Assembly: GCA_023053685.1 (NCBI GenBank)
Contig: JALIGW010000002.1
Location: 248,109,356 to 248,173,355 of the forward strand
Length of the DNA: 64,000 nt
Origin: Diadophis punctatus similis
Lineage: Eukaryota; Chordata; Lepidosauria; Squamata; Dipsadidae
Reading direction: 5' to 3'
The position numbers were made by a program, and so were the translations under genes. The notes under the pieces were generated by a model. That model was not told the origin of the DNA. It searched no databases and worked only from the letters and a program-made list of their open reading frames with translations. Of this stretch, positions 52,028-62,619 are shown piece after piece (within the stretch, counting starts at the first letter, position 1; each line of letters starts with the position of its first letter).

Positions 52028-52620
52028 TCCCAGTCCCGAGCTTAGTTCGGGACTGGGAGGCTCTTTTAAGGTTTGGACTCAGGAAATGGGAATCACTTCA
52101 ATGCAAACTTCATGCATGCTCCCCACGCCACAGCCCCTTGCTTTATCTCATCTTTTCTTTGCGAGTGATGCCTTTGTCACCAAGCAGAGCGAAAGCTGAG
52201 CATGGAGTAAGTCCCGAACTAAGCTCGGACTACATTTCCCAGCATGCAAAGTGGCGTGCCTGTGCTTTTTGCTCCTGTGGGCATTACGAGCGGGGGGACG
52301 GAATGTTAGCAACAGAACCTAGATTGGAGGAAAAGCGGTGGACTTAAAACCCAGGTTCGCTCCTGCTGTTTAGGAATTACACCTCCGTGGGTGCGTGACG
52401 AGGGGCAGAAAGGCAGCAGGGGGCTCTGGGGAGAACCGTGGGAAGAGTAACGGGGCTGGGAATGTGGGATGCGTGCACAGAGAGGAAGAGAGCCTCGGCA
52501 GCTTGCAGGTGTGGCAAAAAGATTTAGGGGTAAGAGTTAGTGAGTTGGGGGTTGTTGAGAGGAGTCACATTCAAGGGGCCAAAGAGCCGCTTGTGGCTCG
52601 CGAGCCGCGATTTCCGACCC
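52028..52620 (+). promoter_or_regulatory. Promoter-like stretch with a ZNF143/SBS-type motif, then hAT right end
   Basis: At 52231-52248 actacatttcccagcatg matches the ACTACAATTCCCAGCATG consensus bound by ZNF143 at housekeeping promoters. Hairpin ctcccagtcccga/tcgggactgggag lies at 52025-52056, and a related stem recurs at 52210-52228. From about 52570 to 52620 the sequence gagccgcgatttccgacccctg is a right hAT end. No gene body follows. Confidence 0.45.
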
Positions 52621-52621
52621 C

Positions 52622-52887
52622 TGGTCACCCAACCAAACAGATGAAGTAGATGAACTTTTTGCTAGTCAGCTAACTAAGATATGTAGGAAGCACATCACAA
52701 AAGTAATGGGGGATTTTAACTACCCTGACATCAACTGGGAGACAAGCTCTGCACCAAGTGGAAGATCCAACAGGTTCCTAACAATTCTAGCTGACAACTT
52801 TGTTACCCAAAAAGTAGAGAAGGGAACAAGGGGATCAGCCATATTGGACTTAATTCTCACTAACAGAGATGAAATGATAGAAGGTGT
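52622..52887 (+). mobile_element. CR1 LINE, segment 1 of a split element
   Basis: Reads acccaaccaaacagatgaag, then [12 protein letters not shown] and [19 protein letters not shown], the second half of the CR1 endonuclease. It stops at gaaggtgtt. The continuation ttgaagctacag is found 8.5 kb away at 61389-61400. Confidence 0.9.
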
Positions 52888-53103
52888 TTTTTATTTATTT
52901 ATTTATTATTTATTTATTTATTGCTGTTCTTATATGCCGCCCTACTCCCTAGGGACTCAGGGCGGCATACAACAGAATATAAGAACAATATAAAAACTGT
53001 AGCAAAAAATGATAGTGATTTAGAACATTGATTAGATTAAAAATTAAAAAAAACCCAAACAACACATTCATACTAGGGGGAGACCTAAGATGTTCAGCGG
53101 TCA

Positions 53104-55964
53104 TCACCCCGCCTGCAGGGAGAGCCATGTCTTAATAGCTTCCCGGAAGGCCAGCAAGGTGGGGATAGATCGGATCTCTGGGGGTAGTTGGTTCCAGAGA
53201 ACCGGCGCGCCCACAGAGAAGGCTCTCCCCCTTGGTCCCACCAACTGACATTGTTTGGCTGAGGGGACCTGGAGGAGACCGACTCTGTGGGACCTAATCG
53301 GTTGTAGGGATGTATGAGGTAGGATGCGGTCCCGAAGATAACCTGGTCCTAACCCATGTAGGGCTTTAAAGATGATAATCAACACCTTGAATTGCATCCG
53401 GAGACCAATGGGCAACCAATGCAGCTGGCGGAGAATGGGTGTTACGTGGGTGTACCTAGAGACACCCATCACAGCTCGCGCAGCCGCATTTTGCACCAAT
53501 TGCAGTCTGCGAATACTTTTCAAGGGTAGCCCCATGTAGAGCGCATTACAGTAGTCCAAGCGAGAGGTGACAAGGGCATGAGTGTCCGTGAGTAAAGTCT
53601 CCTCCTCCAAATATGGTCGCAACTGGTGCACCAGGCGAACCTGTGCAAAAGTGCCCCTAGCCACAGCCGTAAGATGTTGGTCTAATTTTAGCTGTGTATC
53701 TAGGAGCACTCCCAGATTGCGCACCCAGTCCGAGGGAGATAATTTGTCTCCCCCGAAGACCAAGGAGGGACAATCGGTATAATCCTTAGAAGGCAGTATC
53801 CACAGCCACTCAGTCTTGTCAGGATTGAGCTTGAGTCTGTTCCTTCCCATCGAGATCCTACCATCATCCAGGCAACGGCACATCACATCTATTGCCTCCC
53901 TGAATTGCGAAGGGGTGGAGATGTACAGCTGGGTGTCATCAGCATAGTTGAAAACTCACCCCATGTCGACGAATGATCTCCCCCAACGGTTTCAGGTAAA
54001 TGTTAAACAGAATGGGCGAGAGGACCGAACCCTGAGGGACCCCATAAGTCAGGGGTCTAGGAGATGACCTCTGCCCTCCTGTCAACACCGACTGCGACCT
54101 ATCGGCGAGGTAGGAGAACCACCGTAACACGGTGCCTCCCACTCCCAGCCCGCTGAGTCGGTACAGAAGGATACCATGGTTGATGGTATCGGAAGCCGCT
54201 GAGAGGTCAAGTAGCATCAGGATGGAAGAGTAACCCCCATCCAGGGCTCGCAGGAGCCAAGGTGGTGCAGTGGTTAAATGCAGCTACTGCAGGCTACTCC
54301 AGCTGACTGCTAGTTCAGCAGTTCAGCTGTTCAAATCTCACCAGGCTCAAGGTTGACTCAGCCTTCCATCCTTCTGAGGTCGGTAAAATGAGAACCCAGA
54401 TTGTTGGGGGCAATATGCTGAACTCTGTAAACCGCTTAGAGAGGGCTGTAAAGCACTATGAAGCGGTATATAAGTGCTATTGCTATACATCAGGGCGACC
54501 AAGGCAGTTTCGTGCTGTAGCTGCGCCTGAAACCTGATTGAAAGGAATCCAGATAATCAGTTTCCTCCAATAGCCGAAGAAGCTGGAGAGCCACCACCTT
54601 CTCAACAACTTTACCCAAAAAAGGCAAATTGGAGACAGGGCGAAAGTTCTTCAAGTCTACTGGGTCCAGGGGTGGTCTCTTAAGGAGGGGTCTCACCACC
54701 GCAACCTTTAAGGGCTGTGGTACAGATTCCTCCCCAAGAGAAGCATTAATCACCGCCTGGATCCAGCTATGTGAGACTTCCCTGCTGGCCGAAACCAGCC
54801 AGGAGGGACACGGGTCCAATAAACAGGTGGAAAAGCTCATCGCTCCCACGGCCTTGTCCACATCATGAGTTGTTACTGGCTCAAACCCGTCCTATAAAAT
54901 CGGACTAAGACTCGCCCCTGTCAACTCAACTGGTCCTTTCCAGCCAGAGTCCAGGTTCGACCGGATCTGAGCGACTTTATCCATCAGAAACTGTGCAAAT
55001 TCCTCAGCTCCACCCAGCAAGTGTTCCTTGCCACCCCGTTTTGCAAGGTGGTGGCGTGTCACCCTAAACAGGGCGGCTGGGCAAGACTATATCCCCTAAC
55101 TTCAGATCATCTCTCCACTGCCCCGAGAGAAATACTAGGTCAAGCATGTGACCTCCCTTATGAGTCAGACCCTGAATTACTTGGGTCAGGTCCATGGTTG
55201 TCATGATATCCATGAACTCCTGAGCCGCATCCGAGGTTCTGCCAGCTGAAGGCAGGTTGAAGTCCCCCAGCACCATAAGCCTGAGGAACTCCAATCGCCA
55301 ACCCCGCTATCGCCTCGAGCAGCCCAGGCAGGGCCTTAGTAACGCAGCTGGGAGGCAGGTATGCTAACAAAAGGCCCACCTGAACCCCTAAGTCCAACTT
55401 CAGAAGGAGAGTCTCACACCCAACAATCTCCGGGGCAGGGCTCCTACGAGGATGCAGATTCCGGCGCGCTATAATAGCCACGCCTCCCCTCCTTCCCTGG
55501 GGTCATGGCTGATGCAGAACTGAGAACCCGTCTGGGCATACCTCAGAGAGGGCAACTCCTCCCTCGTGGCCCAGCCAGGTCTCAGTTATGCATGCCAGGT
55601 CCACCCCCTCGTCAGTGATTAAATCACGAACCAGGGGGGCTTTGTTGACAATTGACCTGGCATTCAACAGCATCAGCTTGAGCCCAGGGCCCTGAGAACC
55701 CCGGTCACCAGGTATTCGGATTGAGCAAGATGGAACCACATTGGAGGGGCCGGAACAAGGGATCGCTTGTAAACAGTGAGGTCTCATTCCCCGAGAGTGG
55801 CCCGCCCCTCTGCTCCCGCTATACCTACCTCTCGCTATCGTGACCGAAATATTCCGGCTCTCCACCCCCCAGAGATCCCCTCCCCATCCTCGCTGGTCCT
55901 CCTCCCTCCCTGCAGGCCATACATACCATCCGCACTGAATCAGCCCCCCCTTCTGTTTCCACAC
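53104..55964 (-). pseudogene. L2 ORF2 (endonuclease-reverse transcriptase), broken
   Basis: Pieces on the - strand: 55964-55503 (KLMLLNARSIVNKAP, TETWLG), 55481-55064 (LLKLDLGVQVGLL, VLGDFNLPSAG), 54861-54490 (DLKNFRPVSNLPFLGK), 54217-53939 (LLDLSAASDTINHG, GVPQGSVLSPILFNIY) and 53886-53104 (LGVLLDTQLKLDQHL, SRLDYCNALYMGLP, RQLHWLPI). Frameshifts and stops lie between them. The YADD region near 53945 is broken between frames. It is the same family as the + element at 56958-60105 and is older. Confidence 0.9.
54245..54487 (+). mobile_element. Sauria-type tRNA-derived SINE
   Basis: The head ggtggtgcagtggttaaatg (A box) and gttcaaatctc (B box) are pol III promoter elements. The body has ccttccatccttctgaggtc and aaccgcttagagagggctg, and the tail is aagcggtatataagtgctat. 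This matches the squamate Sauria SINE with a Bov-B-like 3' end. It splits the L2 RT. Confidence 0.88.
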
Positions 55965-56151
55965 TCAGCAGAAGGGGGTCGAAACTCAGTCCCCAACTCA
56001 CACATATTCTCATATCCAATCACTCTAATTTACACATTCATCCCCCACTCTACCAACACATCCACCCTCCAAACACTCCCCCCTCCCGAGGTAGAGAATA
56101 AGTAAAGTGCAATAAGAGAGTCCAATTTTAAAAGCAATCAAGAGTAATCAA

Positions 56152-56515
56152 GAGGACAACACCAGAGCCACAAGAACTCGGTTTTGGAAGGAGGCTTGTG
56201 GAAGAACTGGGGAAGGGGAAACACAGAAAGAGCTGCTTGCCTGTCGCAAAGCCTGTTTGTTTCTCCCATCTGAGCCTGCCTGTTCTCTCCTGCCTCTCTT
56301 GTTGGGAGGACAACACCAGAGCCACAAGAACTCGGTTTTGGAAGGAGGCTTGTGGAAGAACTGGGGAAGGGGAAACACAGAAAGAGCTGCTTGCCTGTTG
56401 CAAAGCTTGTTTGTTTCTCCCATCTGAGCCTGCCTGTTCTCTCCCGCCTCTCTTGCTGGGAGGACAACACCAGAGCCACAAGAACTTGTGCAAGCTCTCT
56501 GGCGTCTCTGCAGAT
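56152..56515 (+). repeat. 154-bp tandem repeat at the L2 5' end, 2.2 units
   Basis: Units start gaggacaacaccagagccac at 56152, 56306 and 56460, the last partial. Units 1 and 2 are nearly identical. Position and orientation fit 5'UTR monomers of the L2. Open frames on both strands across them are by-products. Confidence 0.92.
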
Positions 56516-56885
56516 GGTAATGATTACTGCCCTTCCCCCTGCCATTACTACAACTATGACGTTTGAGGAGGAAGTAAAAGGGTTTTTTGGCCTTCTCTGC
56601 ATGCTGACTTATGGACTGAGAAACAAGGAAACTTATTTCCCTGAAGGAGAGAGACTTTGGAGTCATCAATATCACCCGTGGTGGGAGACCCACACTTTCT
56701 CCCCAGAGAACTGTTCCAGCTTGCGACACTATTGGGGTTGGGGAATCTACATCTCTCCCCATGGCAAAGGTGCCAACGATGAACTTGAACTTTTTAGATA
56801 CTGGCACTCCCTTTCCCCATCCCTCACTTTATATTCACTTTATATTTACTTAAACTGTACCCTGGAAGTGATGAATGTTGTATGA
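56352..56885 (+). other. Possible L2 ORF1-like frame
   Basis: A 177-codon frame begins inside the second monomer and continues through MTFEEEVKGFFGLL, HQYHPWWETH and NDELELFRYW up to 56885, ending shortly before ORF2. It lies where an ORF1 would be. No domain is recognised, so a chance frame is possible. Confidence 0.3.
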
Positions 56886-56957
56886 TTGAGAATGTTATGA
56901 CTGTGGTATGAATGAGTAGAATGAAATTTTAGAAATTTTAGAATTTTAGAAGATAAT

Positions 56958-58257
56958 ATGAGGGAGCTGGGAACCAAGGCTTGCCCCCCCTTCGCTGAGT
57001 GTACAAACAGAAGCGGAGGGAGTCCGGGCTCTTTTACCCAGCCCAGTATGTATGGTATGGATGGCCTGCAGGATGGGAGGGGGACCAGCGGGGGAGGGGA
57101 GGGGGTCTCTGGTAGGGACGGGAGCCGGACCATCTCGGTCATAATGGGAAGAGGCAGGTATGGCGGGAGCAGAGGGGTGGGCCGCTCTCGGGGAATAAGA
57201 CCTCGCTGTGTACAAGCGATCCCTTGTTGCGGCCCCTCTGATGTGGTTCCATCTTGCTCATCCCGGGTACCTGGTAACCAGGTTGTTCAGGGCCCTGGGC
57301 TCAGGATGCTGCTGCTTAACGCCAGGTCAATCACCAACAAAGCCCCGATACGTGATTTAATCACAGAAGAGGGGGCTGACCTGGTTTGTGTAACTGAGAC
57401 CTGGCTGGGCCTGGAGGGGGGAGTAGCTCTCTCTGAGATATGCCCAGACGGGTTCTCAGTGCAGCATCATCCCCGACCCCAGGGAAGGGGGGGGAGGAGT
57501 GGCAATAATAACGTGCGGAAACCTGCATCCTCGTAGGATCCCTGCCCCGGAGATTGTTGGGTGTGAGACTCTCCTTCTGAAGTTGGACTTAGGGGTACAG
57601 GTGGGCCTTTTCTTAACGTACCTGCCTCCCAGCTACGTAAGTAAGGCCCTGCCTGAGCTGCTCGAGGCAGTAGCCGGCTTGGCAGTTGAGTTCCCTAGGC
57701 TTATGGTGCTGGGGGACTTCAACTTGCCTTCTGCTGGCGAAACCTCTGGGATAGCTCAGGAGTTCATGGATTCCATGACAACCATGGACCTGACCCAAGT
57801 AATCCAGGGTCCGACTCATGAGGGTGGTCACACGCTCGACCTAGTGTTTCTTTCGGGGCAGTGGAGAGATGATCTGAAGATAAGGGACATAGTCATCACC
57901 CCTCTGTCATGGTCAGATCATTTCCTACTGAGGTTGGATTTCGCAGCCCCACTCCTCCCCCGCAGGGAGGCGGGACCGACTAGGTGGTTCCGCCCCAGGC
58001 GCCTAATGGAGCCGGAAGGATTCCAGAGGGAACTTGGGGAAATACCTGAAACCCTGGTACACAATTCGGCTGACTCCCTGGTGGCTGCTTGGAACACCGC
58101 AGCATCAGGGGCGTTAGACCGAATTGCGCCTAAGCGACCTCTCGGTGGCAGTGGATCCCGGAAAGCTCCCTGGTTTACCGAGGAGCTCCGGGAGATGAAA
58201 CGCCAGAAGAGACATCTAGAGCGCCGCTGGAGAGCCAGCAAAACCGAGTCTGACTGA
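56958..58257 (+). pseudogene. L2 ORF2, endonuclease part, one frameshift
   Basis: Frame 1 (56958-57536) has LLLNARSITNKAP and VTETWLGLEGG, the start of the APE endonuclease. A slip in the G-run near 57486-57496 moves to frame 2 (57499-58257). That frame has YLPPSYV, VLGDFNLPSAG, HTLDLVFLSG and SWSDHFLLRL, so both catalytic DFN and SDH are kept. It ends at a TGA (58255-58257), after which the same frame continues into the RT. The nuclease nicks target DNA during retrotransposition. Confidence 0.9.
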
Positions 58258-58290
58258 ACACTATTAAGAATTTACATCAGATCTTATTTA

Positions 58291-60105
58291 GTGGCGATAA
58301 GGGCGGCAAAACGATCCTATTTTTCCGCTCCTATTGCGTCCGCAGATTCTCGCCCAGCCGCCTTGTTTAGGGTGACTCGCTCCCTCCTTGCTAAAGGGGG
58401 GAGCGAGGAACACTTACAAGGCAGAGCTGAGGAATTCGCTGAGTTTCTGTCGGATAAAGTCGCTCAGATTCGGTTGAACCTGGACTCTGGCTGGGCAGAG
58501 TCCATAGAGTTGACAGGGGCAAGTCTTAGTCCACCGTTATGGGAAGAGTTTGGGCTTGTTTCTCCCGAAGATGTGGACAGAGCTGTGGGGGCGATGGGTA
58601 CCTCCACCTGTTTATTGGACCCGTGCCCCTCCTGGTTGGTCTCGGCCAGTAGAGTGGTGGCACGCGGCTGGATCCAGGCGGTGGTCACCGCTTCTTTGAG
58701 GCAGGGATCCGTACCGCAAGCTGCGGTGGTGAGACCCCTCCTGAAGAAGCCTTCCCTGGATCCAGCTGATTTGAAGAACTATCGTCCGGTCTCCAACTTA
58801 CCCTTTTTGGGGAAAGTTGTGGAGAAGGTGGTGGTTACTCAGCTTCTGCAGCTTCTGGATGAAACAGATCATCTAGATCCTTATCAATCGGGCTTCAGGC
58901 GCGGCTACAGTACAGAAACTGCCTTGGTTGCCCTGATGGATGATCTCTGGCGGGCCCGGGATGGGGGAAATTCCTACATCCTGGTGCTACTTGACCTCTC
59001 AGCGGCTTTCGATACCATCGACCATGGTATCCTTCTGCATCGTCTCGGTGAGTTGGGGGTGGGAGGCACAGTTTTGCGGTGGTTCTCCTCTTATCTCGCC
59101 GATAGGATGCAGTCGGTGTTAGCAGGAGGACAGAGATCGTCCCCTAGGCCCCTATCATGTGGGGTGCCTCAGGGGTCGGTTCTCTCGCCCATCCTGTTTA
59201 ACATTTACATGAAACCGCTGTGGGAGATCATCCGCAGACATGGGGTGTGTTTCCACCAGTACGCTGATGACACCCAGCTGTACATCACCACCCCGTCTGA
59301 CTTCAGGGAGGCAGTTGATGTAATGTGCCGGTGCCTGGACAACATTAGGATCTGGATGGGGAGGAACAGACTCAGACTTAATCCCGACAAGAGTGAGTGG
59401 CTTTGGATACCGCCTCCTAAGGACTATGTCAACTGTCCCTCTTTGGTGTTCGAGGGAGCAAAACTGACTCCCTCGGATCAGGTCCGCAACTTGGGGGTCC
59501 TCCTAGATCCACAGCTAAAATTGGATCACCATCTTTCTGCTGTGGCTAGGGGGGCCTTTGCACAGGTTCGCCTGGTGCACCAGTTGCGGCCATACTTGGA
59601 GAAGGAGGCTCTACTCACGGTCACTCATGCCCTTGTCACCTCGCGCTTAGACTACTGCAATGCGCTCTACATGGGGCTACCCTTGAAGAGTATCCGGAGA
59701 CTTCAGCTGGTGCAAAATGCAGCTCCGCGTGCTGTGGTGGGTGCGCCAAGGTACACCCACGTGACACCTATACTCCGCCAGCTGCATTGGTTGCCCATCG
59801 GTCTCAGGGTCCAATTCAAGGTGTTGATCACCATCTTTAAAGCCCTTCATGGCTTAGGACCAGGTTATCTCCGGGACCGCATTCTGCCTCATACTTCCCT
59901 TCGACCGGTTAGGGCCCACAGAGTTGGCCTCCTCCAGGTCCCGTCGGCAAAGCAATGCCGCCTGGCGGGCCCTAGGGGGAGAGCCTTCTCTGTGGCAGGC
60001 CCCGTGCTCTGGAACCAACTTCCCCCAGAGACCCGAACTATCCCCACTCTGCTGGCCTTCCGAAAAGCTGTCAAGACATGGCTTTTCTTGCAGGCTGGGG
60101 GGTAG
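58291..60105 (+). CDS. L2 reverse transcriptase domain
   Basis: The frame has 604 codons and is in register with the endonuclease frame upstream, apart from one TGA. Motifs in order: DPADLKNYRPVSNLPFLGK, YQSGFRRGYSTETAL, LVLLDLSAAFDTIDHGILL, GVPQGSVLSPILFN, the catalytic YADDTQLYI near residue 324, LRLNPDKSEWLW, and the L2-clade C-terminal part (SRLDYCNALYMGLP, QLVQNAAPRAV, LRQLHWLPIGLR, FKALHGLGPGYL). It makes cDNA at the nicked target. With only two lesions in ORF2 this is a young copy. The GTG at 58291 is not a true start. Confidence 0.93.
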   Translation: MAIRAAKRSYFSAPIASADSRPAALFRVTRSLLAKGGSEEHLQGRAEEFAEFLSDKVAQIRLNLDSGWAESIELTGASLSPPLWEEFGLVSPEDVDRAVGAMGTSTCLLDPCPSWLVSASRVVARGWIQAVVTASLRQGSVPQAAVVRPLLKKPSLDPADLKNYRPVSNLPFLGKVVEKVVVTQLLQLLDETDHLDPYQSGFRRGYSTETALVALMDDLWRARDGGNSYILVLLDLSAAFDTIDHGILLHRLGELGVGGTVLRWFSSYLADRMQSVLAGGQRSSPRPLSCGVPQGSVLSPILFNIYMKPLWEIIRRHGVCFHQYADDTQLYITTPSDFREAVDVMCRCLDNIRIWMGRNRLRLNPDKSEWLWIPPPKDYVNCPSLVFEGAKLTPSDQVRNLGVLLDPQLKLDHHLSAVARGAFAQVRLVHQLRPYLEKEALLTVTHALVTSRLDYCNALYMGLPLKSIRRLQLVQNAAPRAVVGAPRYTHVTPILRQLHWLPIGLRVQFKVLITIFKALHGLGPGYLRDRILPHTSLRPVRAHRVGLLQVPSAKQCRLAGPRGRAFSVAGPVLWNQLPPETRTIPTLLAFRKAVKTWLFLQAGG

Positions 60106-60323
60106 AGCCTAAACCACTCAAGCTCACCCCAAGTAGGTATGATTATTGAATGGGTATCGGATGATTTTAAATATTGTGTTTTTTAATTTTTATATATCTC
60201 GTTTTAATGTGTTATTTATAAATTGGTGTCCTGTATTTTTTTTCCTGTTGTACGCGGCCCTGAGTCCTTCGGGAGTTGGGCGGCATATAAGAACACCATA
60301 ATAAATAAATAAATAAATAAATA

Positions 60324-61388
60324 TTAAAAAACATGCAAAAGTGCATGTATGCCAGCCAGATGTAGATTATCCAATACCCTAGGTATCTCCACCGTGTCCA
60401 ATAGTAATAGTAAATTGTCATTAGACCCATAATAATTATTAAAATCTTCTAACACCCTTTGTAGCTGTCGATCATTGATCATCTTAATATTGGTGTTAGC
60501 AGATCTTTCAGTCCAGATGATAACAGAGCCACAAAAGTTATTGTTGCCAAAGTTACCCACTCTGTTCCTCCACAGGGTAAAGAATGTTAAACCTATTCTT
60601 CCATTCTTCCTGTTTCTAGCTCCCTTAATAATCATAGTCAGGGTAGGAAGAAAAATTACGGAGGGAGCCATGTAGAAAGCCAAAGTCAAATTGGCCAAAG
60701 GAGGGCTCACAGTAGGGGCGGTGGTAGCAATAATGACTACAGCAACGGAGTCCACAAGGGGGGTCCACGCTGAACAATAGACAGTAGACAGGCAGCTATA
60801 TCCCAGAACGGAGGGGGGGGGGTCACTTGAACGCTTAATTTCATTGTCCGCATCCAGCATAGAGGAAGACGCTCAAGCGCCAGGTTGTGCAGCAGCGGCA
60901 GTCGCAGTGGCGCCCTAAAGAGAGACGCCTTGAAGGAGAATGCTATAATGATCCTAAATAGCAGTCCGCGTCCAGGGTAAAGGAAGGTCGATTTACATCT
61001 CAAAGCAGGCTGGTCAGTGAGGAAAACAACGCAGGGTCAGTCAACAATGCAATCAACAAATGTAAAGAGGTGGCCCAATGGCAATGGTAGCTTCCGATAG
61101 TCCGAAGCAATGATCAAACAAATCGGCACACCCCAGCAATTAAAAGCCGGGCTATAAGAGTCTCATAAATGCTGAAAACATACAAAGAAATGTAAACACA
61201 TACCAAGGGGCTCACAGTCTCCATTCACTCCCATATCACCAATTCATAGCAGTTCGTAGCAACTGACTATCTTCTCACTGCTCCTCTCTGTTTCTCTTGG
61301 TGCTTGGACTCTACGGCGTCAAAACTGCCATCTTAATGACGATGGCGTTTCTCGGACTGAAGTTTTCGAAAAGCCTCCCTAGTCCTAG
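60324..61388 (-). other. Unidentified 1-kb segment with a 178-codon frame
   Basis: The segment sits between the L2 tail and the resumed CR1, so it is inserted DNA. Its longest frame (60860-60324, - strand, 178 codons) starts MLDADNEIKRS and has two hydrophobic stretches (DSVAVVIIATT; LTLAFYMAPSVIFLPTLTM) and an IKMINDRQLQRVLEDFNNY stretch near its end. The frame runs to the L2 boundary, as if truncated there. I cannot assign a family. A piece of a retroelement is the simplest guess. The rest (60861-61388) has no recognised feature. Confidence 0.4.
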
Positions 61389-61400
61389 TTGAAGCTACAG
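61389..61400 (+). mobile_element. CR1 LINE, segment 2 (short)
   Basis: Bases ttgaagctacag continue the CR1 reading gaaggtgtt|gaagctacagg interrupted at 52887. They are followed by an hAT insertion. Confidence 0.75.
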
Positions 61401-61997
61401 CAGTGGTTCCCAACCTTTTTGTGATCGAGTACCACTTGGAGGTCCTGTAGTCGCCGCGTACCACCTGGTTCCAGAGAAACTAAATTCGATCAGATATCAC
61501 TTTATTTCCATAATTGTACAAGTAGAACACGCAAACCAACTACGAAAATAATAAGTATATAAGTATACAAAATAATAATAAAAATAGTAACGTACACACT
61601 GAGATGCAGTAATGAATATCAAAGGGTAACTTGAGTCAAGAGAACATAGTGCTAACAATAACAGAGTGAGATTAACCTTAGCTCGAGAGCTTGCTACGAC
61701 GTGCACCTTCTCGCGAGGGTTCTACTGCGCAACTGCTGAGACTTCAGAACAGTCACCGTTCCTTTTTTGGCCCCGCGCATCCAGCAACTGGATTCTCGGG
61801 CCGCTGGGACCAGGTGGGTACCGTGTGGCAACAGTTGCAAATTGTTGCCAGATTATCTTGTGTTAGGCAGTAAACATTTTTGTGAAGTAAAAAATAACTA
61901 ACTAAAAATTGTTCATGACCCCGAAAGTGTTTGCGTACCACCTGGAAGGCCCTCGTGTACCACTAGTGGTACACGTACCACAGGTTGGGAACCACTG
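61401..61997. mobile_element. hAT DNA transposon, non-autonomous, inserted in CR1
   Basis: Ends cagtggttcccaacctt and aggttgggaaccactg are inverted repeats. The perfect 8-bp target duplication agctacag lies at 61393-61400 and 61998-62005. The target is CR1 sequence. No transposase is present. Confidence 0.95.
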
Positions 61998-62005
61998 AGC
62001 TACAG

Positions 62006-62619
62006 GAACCTTGGGGGCAAGTGATCATGCAATATTGGAATTCAACATTATACAAACACAAACAGTAGAACAAAGTCAAACAAGAGTCTTGGACTTTAAG
62101 AGAGCTAATTTCAATAAACTTAAAGAGAACTTGGGAAAGATTCCATGGATGAGAATCCTCAAGGGGAAAACTCCTCAAGAAGCTTGGGAAATTTTGAAAA
62201 GTGAGATTATAAAAGCCCAGACTAGCACAATACCAATGAAGAAGAAAAATAATAGGTCTCAAAAGAAACCAGCATGGCTGCATAAAGAACTCTCTGACAA
62301 ATTGAAAGACAAAAAGGACAAGTATAAAAAGGGGAAAGAAGGGGAAATAACTAAAGCAGAATACCAGCAAATAGCCGGAGCCTGTAAAGATGAAGTGAGG
62401 AAAGCTAAGGCTCACAATGAACAAAGGCTTGCGACAAAAGTAAAAGGTAACAAAAAAAGCTTCTTCCAACATATTAAAAACAAGAAAAAAGTCAAGGAAA
62501 CAATTGGTCCATTGCAGGGAGAAAGTGGCAAGAAGGTGACAAGCAACAGGGAGAAAGCAGAGCTACTTAACACGTTTTTTGCATCTGTCTTTACACAAAG
62601 GGAAAAAACAGTCCAACCT
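62006..62619 (+). mobile_element. CR1 LINE, segment 3
   Basis: The frame 62011-62718 reads GASDHAILEFN, the KKKNNRSQKKPAWLHKEL linker and FFQHIKNKKKVKET, continuing segment 1. This linker keeps its frame better than the CR1 at 31719. It ends at ccaacct, the target of an LTR. Confidence 0.9.

Larger units (their letters stand above)
52888..56128 (-). mobile_element. L2-clade LINE, reverse orientation, inserted in CR1
   Basis: The 3' end (52888) has ATTT repeats and the perfect hairpin gccgccct/agggcggc (52936-52943 with 52959-52966). RT, then endonuclease, run leftward from about 55960 to 53104 on the - strand. The 5' end near 56128 abuts a second L2 in the opposite direction. A SINE interrupts it at 54245-54487. 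Confidence 0.9.
56130..60323 (+). mobile_element. L2-clade LINE, near full length
   Basis: Order: 154-bp monomers (2.2 copies), 5' region, endonuclease (57300-57920), RT (58291-60105), 3'UTR, 3' hairpin (60254-60284, one mismatch) and (AATA)n tail ending 60323. It lies head to head with the reverse L2. No target duplication was identified. Confidence 0.9.

Noticed and set aside
56128..56807. Several overlapping frames on both strands at the L2 5' end as separate genes
   Set aside because: They run across the 154-bp tandem units and repeat the same peptide with each unit.
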